Positions 1 to 7,228 of a DNA stretch of 9,939 nt are shown here, in pieces. Numbering within the stretch: position 1 is the first letter of the stretch; the number at the start of each line of letters is the position of its first letter. This DNA comes from Oscillospiraceae bacterium (GTDB lineage Bacteria; Bacillota; Clostridia; Oscillospirales; Oscillospiraceae): positions 1-9,939 of the forward strand of contig JAFVAS010000329.1 in assembly GCA_017480395.1 (NCBI GenBank). Reading direction: 5' to 3'. Position numbers and translations under genes: made by a program. The notes beneath the pieces are model-generated. The model was not told the DNA's origin and ran no database searches. It worked only from the letters and a program-made list of their open reading frames with translations.

Positions 1-1306
1 TCGCGCCGACGGTGCCGTCGCCGCCGAGACCCCAGAACTTGCACTCGATGGTGCCCTCGGCCGCGGTGTTGGGCGCGTGGGACTCATCCAGAGACAGGTT
101 GGTCACATCGTCAAAGACGTTGATGGTGAAGCCGTTGAGGGGCTTGTCGGCCTTGGCGTTGGTGAAGGCGGAGATGATGCCGCCGGGGGTGGTGTCCTTG
201 CTGCCCAGGCCGTAGCGGCCGCCGCAGAGGCGCACGTCGGCGAACTTGGTGCCGCGGATGGCGGCGGCCACGTCCAGATACAGCGGCTCGCCGGGGGCGC
301 CGGGCTCCTTGCAGCGATCCATGACCACGATGTTCTTCACGGTGTCGGGGATGGCCTCGACAAACTTCGCCTGGGCGAAGGGGCGATAGAGGCGGACCTT
401 GATGAGGCCGACCTTCTGGCCCTTGGAGGTCAGGTAGTCGATGACCTCCTCGGCGGCGTCCACCATGGAGCCCATGGCCACCATGACGGTGTCGGCGTCG
501 GGGGCACCGTAGTAGTTGAACAGCTTGTAGTTGGTGCCGATCTTCTCGTTGACCTGATCCATGCAGCCCTGCACCACGTCGGGGAAGGCGTCATAGAACT
601 TGTTGGCGGCCTCGCGGGTCTGGAAGAAGATGTCGGGGTTCTGGTTGGAGCCGCGGAGGACGGGATGCTCCGGGTTCAGGGCGCGGGCGCGGAACCTGGC
701 GATGGCGTCCCAGTCGGCCATCTCGGCCAGATCCTTGTAGTCCCAGACGGCGACCTTGCGGATCTCGTGGGAGGTGCGGAAGCCGTCGAAGAAGTGCAGG
801 ACGGGAACGCTGCCCTTGATGGTGGACAGGTGGGCGACGGCGCCCAGATCCATGGCCTCCTGGGGATTGGTGGAGGCCAGCAGAGCGTAACCCGTCTGGC
901 GACATGCCATAACGTCGGAGTGGTCGCCGAAAATGCTCAGGGCGTGGGTGGCCAGGGCACGGGCGGAGACGTTGATGACGCCGGGCATCAGCTCGCCGGC
1001 GATCTTATACATGTTGGGGATCATCAGCAGCAGGCCCTGGGACGCGGTGTAGGTGGTGGTCAGGGCACCGGCGGTGATGGAGCCGTGAACCGCGCCGGCG
1101 GCGCCGCCCTCGGACTGCATCTCGGCGATCTTGACCGTCTGGCCGAAGATGTTCTTCAAGCCGTGGGCGGCCCACTCGTCGGTCAGCTCGGCCATGACGG
1201 AAGAGGGCGTGATCGGATAGATCGCGGCGACTTCCGTAAAGGCATAGGATACGGTGGCGGCAGCGGTGTTGCCGTCCATGGTTTTCAGTTTGCGTTGGAT
1301 AGCCAT
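1..1306 (-). CDS. nifJ: Pyruvate:ferredoxin (flavodoxin) oxidoreductase, N-terminal 435 residues (partial)
   Basis: This enzyme oxidatively decarboxylates pyruvate with CoA to acetyl-CoA and CO2 and passes electrons to ferredoxin or flavodoxin in the cytoplasm; it uses thiamine pyrophosphate and [4Fe-4S] clusters. The visible part matches the family from the first residues: YPITPSS at 30-36, the thiamine-activating glutamate in EMQSEGG (E66), an arginine at 116 in SARALATHALSIFGDHSD, and GDHSDVMACRQTG at 127-139. A second domain follows from about 260 to 400, and the window ends at GLGGDGTVGA (426-435), which opens the third domain. The family is about 1170-1190 residues, so roughly 37% is present and the cluster-binding part lies beyond the left edge. 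ATG at 1306 is chosen because AAAGGAGG sits at about 1317-1324; an ATG at 1314 is out of frame. Identification is very secure; the direction of flux and electron acceptor are not visible. Confidence 0.97.
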   Translation of the reverse strand, partial: MAIQRKLKTMDGNTAAATVSYAFTEVAAIYPITPSSVMAELTDEWAAHGLKNIFGQTVKIAEMQSEGGAAGAVHGSITAGALTTTYTASQGLLLMIPNMYKIAGELMPGVINVSARALATHALSIFGDHSDVMACRQTGYALLASTNPQEAMDLGAVAHLSTIKGSVPVLHFFDGFRTSHEIRKVAVWDYKDLAEMADWDAIARFRARALNPEHPVLRGSNQNPDIFFQTREAANKFYDAFPDVVQGCMDQVNEKIGTNYKLFNYYGAPDADTVMVAMGSMVDAAEEVIDYLTSKGQKVGLIKVRLYRPFAQAKFVEAIPDTVKNIVVMDRCKEPGAPGEPLYLDVAAAIRGTKFADVRLCGGRYGLGSKDTTPGGIISAFTNAKADKPLNGFTINVFDDVTNLSLDESHAPNTAAEGTIECKFWGLGGDGTVGA

Positions 1307-1368
1307 GTTTTCATGTTCCTCCTTTATCATTTTCCCGTCTCGGAGTTGGACGCTTTGATACGCATAAT

Positions 1369-1397
1369 ATTATACAGCGCAGGGCGGAATTTGTAAA
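1369..1397 (-). promoter_or_regulatory. nifJ promoter, sigma-70/SigA type
   Basis: Read on the minus strand there is TTTACA (1397-1392), a 17-nt spacer and a perfect TATAAT (1374-1369). Transcription would start near 1362 and leave a leader of about 55 nt before the ATG at 1306. A TTGACG at 1418-1413 further upstream is at the wrong distance to serve as the -35 of this -10 box. The match to the consensus spacing is strong. Confidence 0.85.
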
Positions 1398-1550
1398 CCT
1401 TTTTGTGGATTCCGTCAACACTTTTTTCACATTTAAAAAAGTATTTTCTGGAATTCGCCGTCGAATCGGCAGATCTCCGGCACGGTTCCGCGCCCTTGAC
1501 CACCCAAGCCCGCCGGGCATTTTCTTTAAATTTTTGTAAACTTTTTTATA

Positions 1551-1580
1551 TTGCAAAGTAACTTGTTTTATGACTATAAT
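1551..1580 (+). promoter_or_regulatory. Promoter of the polysaccharide deacetylase gene
   Basis: TTGCAA (1551-1556) is followed after 18 nt by a perfect TATAAT (1575-1580). The predicted start near 1587 gives a 5' leader of about 90 nt, unusually long compared with the other genes here. The leader begins with a small GC hairpin (1588-1612). Confidence 0.7.
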
Positions 1581-1587
1581 AGGCATA

Positions 1588-1612
1588 CGGCGGTAGACAT
1601 AACGATCCGCCG
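1588..1612 (+). promoter_or_regulatory. Hairpin at the start of the deacetylase mRNA leader
   Basis: CGGCGG (1588-1593) can pair with CCGCCG (1607-1612) across a 13-nt loop, and the stem is followed by a pyrimidine-rich stretch (CCCTTTTCTTTGCTTTTT). It lies right at the predicted 5' end of the transcript. It could stabilise the message or act as a weak attenuator. The T-run is interrupted and the stem short, so the role is open. Confidence 0.3.
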
Positions 1613-1677
1613 CCCTTTTCTTTGCTTTTTCGGCGCAAGGGACAAATCGAGATCAATCGTGCGGGAGTTGGAGACAT

Positions 1678-3087
1678 ATGAGACGGACGGGAAGAATCTG
1701 GCTGTGGGCGCTGCTGCTGGCGCTGCTGCTGACGGGGTGCGGACACGCCTCGGCGGCGGCATCAGAGGCATCCTCCGCAGGGCCGGCGGCCTCCGCGTCC
1801 TCCTCCTCATCCTCCTCCGCCGCAGCCTCCGGCGAGGACGCCGATGCGTCGGGCGCAGCCTCCGGCGAGCGTGCGGAATCCTCCGGGGAGGACGCCGCGC
1901 CCGCCCCGATTTTTGGCGGAATCAGCGCTTCGGAGTCCGCCGCCCCGGCGGCCCAGGCCCCCGCGGTGTCGGTGGTGCGGGATTACGGCACCGCCGCCGT
2001 CTCCGACTTCGCCACCGACCGGCTGGCGGTGGACATCCGCTACCCCAGCGGTGACTGCGAGGCCATGACCCAGGCCATCACCGACTGGATCAGCACCGCC
2101 TCCCGCCACTACGGCTCGGAGGAGCGGGGCACCCCCGCCCACCTGACCATGGACTACTGCTCCTACCAGGTCAACCGCCGGGTGGTCAGCGTCGCCCTCT
2201 TCGGGGTCATCAGCCGCTCCCACGACGCGCTGCCGGAGCCGGTGGCCGCCGCCTTCACCGTGGATCGCGCCAGCGGCCTGCCCCTGACTCTGGACGACAT
2301 CCTCCCGGAGGGGGGACAGGATGTCCTGCTGGAAAAGGCCGCCCAGCAGAGCGGACAGGGGCAGCAGCGGAGCTTGCTGGACACCTGGATGCTGACCGAC
2401 GAGGCGGTGCGCCTCTACCTCACCGATGAGACGGGCATCTCCGCCGTGGATATCCCCTATGCCGACCTGGAGGGGTATCTCGCCATCCCACATCCGCCCC
2501 AGGTGGCCCTCACCTTTGACGACGGCCCCAGCGCCAACACCGACACGATTCTCGACCTCTTCCAGCAGTACGGCGGTCACGGCACCTTCTGCGTGGTGGG
2601 CAACCGGGTGGAGGAGTACGCCGACCAGGCCAGGCGCATTGTGAACGAAGGCAGCCAGATCATCAGCCACAGCTGGCAGCACACCCAGCTCACCAAGCTC
2701 ACCAGCGACGAGATCCGCAGCGACCTCTCCCGCACCAACGAGATCATCCAGAGCACGACCGGGGTCACCCCGGCGGCTCTGCGCCCGCCCTACGGCTCCA
2801 CCGACGACTCGGTGAAGGCGGTGTGCGTGGAGCTGGGGCTGTACATGGTCAACTGGTGCATCGACACCGAGGACTGGCGCACCAAGGACGCCCAGGCCAT
2901 CGCCGATGTGATCCTCTCGGAGGTTCAGGATGGAGCAATCGTCCTCTCCCACGACCTCTACGTCTCCACCGCCGACGCCATGAAGATCGTCATCCCCGCC
3001 CTGATCGAGCAGGGGTATGACCTGGTGACGGTGGGCGAGCTGCTGAACGATCCCCAGCCCGGCACCCTCTACCGCCAGGCGAATTGA
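1678..3087 (+). CDS. Lipoprotein polysaccharide deacetylase, PdaC-like (NodB domain)
   Basis: A predicted surface lipoprotein that removes acetyl groups from a GlcNAc- or MurNAc-containing polymer, probably peptidoglycan. It has a short basic N-terminus, a hydrophobic segment at 7-18 and a lipobox LLTGC at 17-21, so Cys21 would be lipidated. Residues 22-96 are an Ala/Ser/Glu-rich linker. Residues 97-270 resemble the DUF4163/DUF3298 region found in front of the catalytic domain of Bacillus PdaC. The NodB domain follows with all motifs intact: TFDDGP at 279-284 (D281 base, D282 metal), HSWQH at 331-335 (H331 and H335 metal), RPPYG at 369-373, DTEDW at 396-400 and LSHD at 423-426 (H425). Full activity is therefore expected. 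ATG 1678 is chosen because it directly precedes the signal peptide, although its ribosome binding site (GGGAG at 1663, GGAG at 1670) is modest. The gene is monocistronic. The exact substrate is an inference; xylan or chitin esterase activity also occurs in this fold. Confidence 0.92.
   Translation: MRRTGRIWLWALLLALLLTGCGHASAAASEASSAGPAASASSSSSSSAAASGEDADASGAASGERAESSGEDAAPAPIFGGISASESAAPAAQAPAVSVVRDYGTAAVSDFATDRLAVDIRYPSGDCEAMTQAITDWISTASRHYGSEERGTPAHLTMDYCSYQVNRRVVSVALFGVISRSHDALPEPVAAAFTVDRASGLPLTLDDILPEGGQDVLLEKAAQQSGQGQQRSLLDTWMLTDEAVRLYLTDETGISAVDIPYADLEGYLAIPHPPQVALTFDDGPSANTDTILDLFQQYGGHGTFCVVGNRVEEYADQARRIVNEGSQIISHSWQHTQLTKLTSDEIRSDLSRTNEIIQSTTGVTPAALRPPYGSTDDSVKAVCVELGLYMVNWCIDTEDWRTKDAQAIADVILSEVQDGAIVLSHDLYVSTADAMKIVIPALIEQGYDLVTVGELLNDPQPGTLYRQAN
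1797..1869 (+). repeat. Trinucleotide run and 16-nt direct repeats in the linker of the deacetylase
   Basis: An imperfect TCC/TCA run encodes SSSSSSS (residues 41-47, about 1798-1818). It is followed by an exact 16-nt repeat, CGCAGCCTCCGGCGAG, at 1821-1836 and 1854-1869, spaced 33 nt apart and encoding repeated AASGE units. All units are multiples of three, so slippage would change linker length without breaking the frame. Confidence 0.75.
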
Positions 3088-3107
3088 CCGCGCATACGCA
3101 AAACGAA

Positions 3108-3144
3108 ACGCCCTCTGGCTCCGAACTGCGGAGCCAGAGGGCGT
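3108..3144. terminator. Bidirectional intrinsic terminator between convergent genes
   Basis: A perfect 16-bp stem, left arm at 3108-3123 starting ACGCCCTC and right arm at 3129-3144 ending GAGGGCGT, with a 5-nt loop AACTG. The plus-strand exit is CTTTGTT and the minus-strand exit is TTTCGTTTTG. It lies 20 nt after the deacetylase stop and 11 nt after the kinase stop on the other strand, so it probably ends both transcripts. The T-tracts are broken, but the stem is very stable. Confidence 0.9.
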
Positions 3145-3155
3145 CTTTGTTCCGG

Positions 3156-4265
3156 TTACGGCGCGGCGGGCGGATGCAGCGGGAGCACCAGGGTGAAGGT
3201 GCTGCCCGCCCCCGGCGCGCTGGTGACGTCGATGTGTCCCCCGTGGCGCTGGGCGATCCAGTGGGCGATGGAGAGGCCCAGCCCGGTGCCGCCGGTGTTG
3301 CGGCTGCGGGAGGAGTCGGCGCGGAAGAAGCGGTCAAAGAGCCGGGGGATGTCCTCCGGGGCGATGCCCACGCCGGTGTCCCGGACGCTGAGGCGGACGG
3401 CGGCCCCGTCCCGGGTCAGGCCGAGGGTGATGGTGCCCCCCTCCGGGGTGTACTTCACCGCGTTGTCGCAGAGAATCCGCAGGCACTCCTTCACCAGCTC
3501 CGGGTCGGCCGTGGCGGTGACGCCGCTGTCGATCTCCGCCTCCACATGGTACTCCTGGGCGATGAGGGCGGTCTCCCGGGCCACGGCGGTGGCCAGGGCG
3601 GTGAGGTCAACGGCCTGGGGCTCGAAGTGCTGGGTCTCCTTATCCCCCCGCACCAGGAAGAGCAGCTGGTTGACCAGATTGCTCATCCCCTGGGTCTCGC
3701 GGCAGATGGCCTCGATCCCCTCTTGCAGAATCTGGGGGTCCTCCTTGCCCCAGCGGTCCAGCAGGTCGGCGTAGCTCTGGATGACGGCGATGGGGGTGCG
3801 CAGCTCGTGGCTGGCGTCGGAGGTGAAGCGCACCTGGGCCTGATACCGCTCGTCAATGCGGTCCAGCATAGCGTTGATGGCCTCGGTGATGAGGCGCACC
3901 TCCCGCCCGCCGGCGGTGGCCAGGTCGTCGTTCAGGGTGCGCACATCCACCAGATCCAGCTTTTTGGCCAGCTGGCGCAGCTCGTCGGCGTTCAGGCTGG
4001 CGTCCTTGCGCTCGATGGCGGCCTCGGTGGCGGCCTCCCGGGCGAGGCGGGTCTCCCGGACGCGGCGGTGGGCCCGGCCCAGGTCGATCCCCAGCAGCGC
4101 CGCCTCCAGCGCCGCCACCAGCAGCCAGCCGATCAGACTGCCCCGGAAGGCGAAGAGCAGAATCAGATTCAGGGCGAGAAAGCCCCCCAGGCACCGGGTC
4201 AGGGCGATCAGATAGGGCCGTGTCTCCCGGCGGCGGGCGGACAGGCGGGACTCAGCGGATGACAT
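3156..4265 (-). CDS. Two-component sensor histidine kinase (HisKA/HATPase_c)
   Basis: A membrane histidine kinase that should phosphorylate the response regulator encoded just upstream. Two hydrophobic helices, about 18-40 and 45-61, are joined by only a few residues (RGSLI), so there is almost no outside sensing domain. Residues 62-140 form a charged, probably helical linker whose end (NAMLDRIDERY) resembles the second half of a HAMP domain. The catalytic core is complete: H153 in FTSDASHELRTPI (H box), N268 in CDNAVKYTPEGG (N box), DTGVGI at 296-301 (G1), LFDRFFR at 309-315 (F box) and GGTGLGLSI at 325-333 (G2). The start at 4265 overlaps the regulator's end by 14 nt and has only a weak ribosome binding site, which points to translational coupling. 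The signal is unknown; the layout resembles intramembrane-sensing kinases that respond to envelope or transporter cues. Confidence 0.93.
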   Translation of the reverse strand: MSSAESRLSARRRETRPYLIALTRCLGGFLALNLILLFAFRGSLIGWLLVAALEAALLGIDLGRAHRRVRETRLAREAATEAAIERKDASLNADELRQLAKKLDLVDVRTLNDDLATAGGREVRLITEAINAMLDRIDERYQAQVRFTSDASHELRTPIAVIQSYADLLDRWGKEDPQILQEGIEAICRETQGMSNLVNQLLFLVRGDKETQHFEPQAVDLTALATAVARETALIAQEYHVEAEIDSGVTATADPELVKECLRILCDNAVKYTPEGGTITLGLTRDGAAVRLSVRDTGVGIAPEDIPRLFDRFFRADSSRSRNTGGTGLGLSIAHWIAQRHGGHIDVTSAPGAGSTFTLVLPLHPPAAP

Positions 4266-4917
4266 AGCCCACGCCCCGAACTGTGTCGATCAGCTGGGCG
4301 CTGAGCTTGCTGCGCAGGGCGCGGATGTAGACATCCACTGTGTTGGTCTCTCCGACGAAGTCGTAGCCCCACACCGCCTCCAGCAGCTCGGCGCGGCGCA
4401 TCACCCTGCCCTGGTGGGCCATGAGGCACTCCAGCAGGTCGAACTCCTTGCGGGTCAGCTCCACCTCTTTGCCCTCTCTGGTGACCCGGCGGCTCTCCGG
4501 CTCCAGGCGGACGCCCTGGACGGTGTAGCTCATCAGCTCCGCCTCCGGGGTCTGGCGGCGGCGCAGGGCCACCCGCACCCGGGCCAGCAGCACCGAGATG
4601 TCAAAGGGCTTGGTGACGTAGTCGTCCGCCCCGGCGTCCAGGCCGGACACCATGTCCATGGAGGTGTCCCGGGCGGTGAGCAGAATGACGGGCAGACCGG
4701 GCTTCTCCCGGCGGATGCGCCGCAGCACCTCCAGCCCGTTCAGGCCGGGGAGCATGATGTCCAGCAGCACCAGGTCGAACCCGCCGCTGAGGGCCATGTC
4801 CAGGCCGGTCTTGCCGTCCAGGGCGCTGCCGGTCTCATAGCCCTCGTGGCTCAGCTCCAGCACCAGCACCCGGTTCAGGGCGGCCTCGTCCTCCACGATC
4901 AGAATTTTTTCCGACAT
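4252..4917 (-). CDS. OmpR/PhoB-family response regulator
   Basis: A 221-residue DNA-binding regulator, a usual length for this family. The receiver domain (about 3-118) has the acidic pair E9/D10, phospho-acceptor D53 in LVLLDIMLP, T81 in LLTARD and K103 in YVTKPF, so it is expected to be phosphorylatable. The C-terminal winged helix (about 125-221) has the typical LTRKEFDLLECL, the recognition segment TNTVDVYIRALRSKL and the ending VRGVGYVIR. The start ATG at 4917 has GGGAGG a few bases upstream. The gene follows malic enzyme by 33 nt with no hairpin or promoter visible in the gap, and it overlaps the kinase gene by 14 nt. The kinase is its likely partner. Target genes are not visible; PhoB-like regulators usually bind direct repeats, and I found no certain site here. 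Confidence 0.95.
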   Translation of the reverse strand: MSEKILIVEDEAALNRVLVLELSHEGYETGSALDGKTGLDMALSGGFDLVLLDIMLPGLNGLEVLRRIRREKPGLPVILLTARDTSMDMVSGLDAGADDYVTKPFDISVLLARVRVALRRRQTPEAELMSYTVQGVRLEPESRRVTREGKEVELTRKEFDLLECLMAHQGRVMRRAELLEAVWGYDFVGETNTVDVYIRALRSKLSAQLIDTVRGVGYVIR

Positions 4918-4950
4918 GATTGTTCCCTCCCTCTCTGTCTCGGCGGCCCG

Positions 4951-6123
<1,173 letters not shown>

Positions 6124-6158
6124 GTTTTGACCTCCCGATCGATGCTGATTCAGCTTAC

Positions 6159-6187
6159 ATTATATAGATGATTTTCCGGTTTGACAA
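6159..6187 (-). promoter_or_regulatory. Promoter of the malic enzyme/two-component operon
   Basis: On the minus strand, TTGTCA (6187-6182), a 17-nt spacer and a perfect TATAAT (6164-6159). The start would be near 6152, giving a leader of about 30 nt with the GGGAGG ribosome binding site. It is back to back with the promoter of the DnaD-domain gene. Confidence 0.8.
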
Positions 6188-6230
6188 GTTTTATCCGTGG
6201 GGGATTTACGAAACGCGGATTTTTTTGTAA

Positions 6231-6236
6231 TATAAT
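6231..6236 (+). promoter_or_regulatory. -10 element of the DnaD/DnaC helicase-loader operon
   Basis: A perfect TATAAT, 31 nt before the ATG at 6267. No good -35 is present: at 17-18 nt the sequence is ACGAAA or TACGAA, and the TTGACA at 6181-6186 is much too far. Transcription would begin near 6243, just in front of the AAAGGAGG ribosome binding site (6251-6258), leaving a very short leader. The T-run just upstream (6220-6226) may help opening or activator contact. Confidence 0.6.
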
Positions 6237-6266
6237 CGGGATAGACCGAGAAAGGAGGCGTCGCCC

Positions 6267-7226
6267 ATGGCAAGGATCGGCCTGAAATCAGAGCCCATCG
6301 CCCTCTCCCCGGAGACGGTGGACAAGCTGCTGCAGCGGGGCAGCGGGGACGCCGCCCTGCTCTACCTCTACCTGCTGCGCACCGGGGGAGAGTACGCTCC
6401 CAAGGCGGCGCAGCAGGCCCTGCAATGGAACGCCGCCCGGGTGATGAGCGCCTTCGCCCACCTGACGGAGCTGGGCCTGGCGGAGGACAACACCCCGCCG
6501 GAGCGCAAGCTGGCCCCCCAGAGCGGGGACTGCCCGGACTACACCCGGGACGACATCACCGCCGAGCTCTCCGCCCCGGAGTCCCCGTTCCCCGCCCTGG
6601 CGGCGGAGGTGGAGCACCTGCTGGGCCGGAAGCTGCCCACCTATGAGATGAAGATCCTGCTGGAGCTGTACGACCACCTGGCCATGCCGCCGGAGGTGCT
6701 GCTGGAGCTGATCGCCCACCAGATCCAGGAGGTGGAGGCGAAGTACGGCCCCGGCCGACGGCCCCGGATGAGCGAGATCAAGCCGGTGGCCTACAAGTGG
6801 AAGAAAAACGGCATCGACACCCTGGAGAGCGCCGACGCCTACCTGAAAAAGCAGGACTACCTCCGCTCCCGGGAGGGGATGCTGCTCCAGGCGGTGGGAA
6901 TCACCGGCCGGGAGGCCATCGAGGGGGAGCGCCGCTTCCTCCACCAGTGGACGGAGTGGGGCTTCGGGCCGGAGGCGGTGCGCCTGGCCTACGAGCGCAC
7001 CCTGCTGAGCAAGGGGGAGATGCGGTGGCCCTACTGCAACGGCATCCTGCGCCGCTGGAACGAGAAGGGGCTCCACGATCCGGAGGCCATCGCCCGGGCG
7101 GAGACCCCGGAGCGCAAGCGCAGACAGAACGCCCCGGGCGCCGCCCCCGCCAAGAGCGCGCCCCCCAGCGCCCGGCAGAACGCCCAGTGGCTCCAGCAGT
7201 TTTTGGCCCAGGATGAGGAGGGTTGA
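6267..7226 (+). CDS. Tandem DnaD-domain replication initiation protein
   Basis: Probably a DNA-binding primosome protein that helps bring the replicative helicase to the origin or to restart sites, in the role filled in Bacillus by DnaD and DnaB. Residues 8-75 look like a winged helix (ending AHLTELGLAE). A first DnaD-type helical domain spans about 107-195, with AYKWKKNGI at 175-183, and a second spans about 200-270 with the family signature YCNGILRRWNEKG at 256-268. Residues 275-319 are a basic and Ala/Pro-rich tail, likely disordered. The start ATG 6267 follows a perfect AAAGGAGG (6251-6258) at 8-nt spacing. The gene ends 2 nt before the helicase-loader gene, so they are surely co-transcribed. 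It could instead be a prophage-derived replication protein, but codon use matches the chromosome and no phage genes are near. Confidence 0.9.
   Translation: MARIGLKSEPIALSPETVDKLLQRGSGDAALLYLYLLRTGGEYAPKAAQQALQWNAARVMSAFAHLTELGLAEDNTPPERKLAPQSGDCPDYTRDDITAELSAPESPFPALAAEVEHLLGRKLPTYEMKILLELYDHLAMPPEVLLELIAHQIQEVEAKYGPGRRPRMSEIKPVAYKWKKNGIDTLESADAYLKKQDYLRSREGMLLQAVGITGREAIEGERRFLHQWTEWGFGPEAVRLAYERTLLSKGEMRWPYCNGILRRWNEKGLHDPEAIARAETPERKRRQNAPGAAPAKSAPPSARQNAQWLQQFLAQDEEG
7217..7222 (+). promoter_or_regulatory. Ribosome binding site fixing the helicase-loader start
   Basis: AGGAGG lies inside the last codons of the DnaD-domain gene. It is 6 nt from the ATG at 7229 but directly abuts an in-frame TTG at 7223. 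The spacing therefore favours ATG 7229 over the TTG. Confidence 0.8.
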
Positions 7227-7228
7227 CC

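Larger units (their letters stand above)
1307..1677. other. 371-bp divergent intergenic region between nifJ and the deacetylase gene
   Basis: This is the longest gene-free stretch. It carries outward-facing promoters for nifJ (minus, 1369-1397) and the deacetylase gene (plus, 1551-1580), listed separately. Between them, 1451-1520 is more GC-rich and shows no convincing reading frame or RNA gene; the only compact symmetry is GCCCG-C-CGGGC at 1508-1518, whose single-base centre is too tight for a normal hairpin. Two similar AT-rich boxes (TTTGTAAAC followed by a T-run) lie near 1390 and 1533. A 91-codon minus-strand frame ending at 1311 has no ribosome binding site and spans the nifJ promoter, so I do not call it. 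Confidence 0.7.

Noticed and set aside
77..1396. 439-codon plus-strand reading frame opposite nifJ
   Set aside because: It is the mirror of a certain gene; the translation is a Gly/Val/Asp/Leu-rich string without domain features, as produced opposite GC3-rich codons.
1508..1540. GCCCGCCGGGC followed by a T-rich stretch as a terminator
   Set aside because: The symmetric arms leave a loop too small to fold, and no gene ends upstream of it on that strand.
1311..1586. 91-codon minus-strand frame upstream of nifJ, possible leader peptide
   Set aside because: It starts upstream of the nifJ promoter, so the main transcript would not contain its start, and it has no ribosome binding site.
1807..2952. 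381-codon minus-strand frame opposite the deacetylase gene
   Set aside because: The plus strand carries all NodB motifs, a lipobox and a promoter; the opposite frame has none of these.
3084..4262. 392-codon plus-strand frame opposite the histidine kinase
   Set aside because: It starts inside the deacetylase stop region, runs through the terminator hairpin and lies opposite a complete kinase.
6181..6186. TTGACA as -35 of the DnaD-domain gene
   Set aside because: It is 44 nt from the TATAAT at 6231. The same bases are better explained as part of the malic enzyme -35 (TTGTCA) on the other strand.
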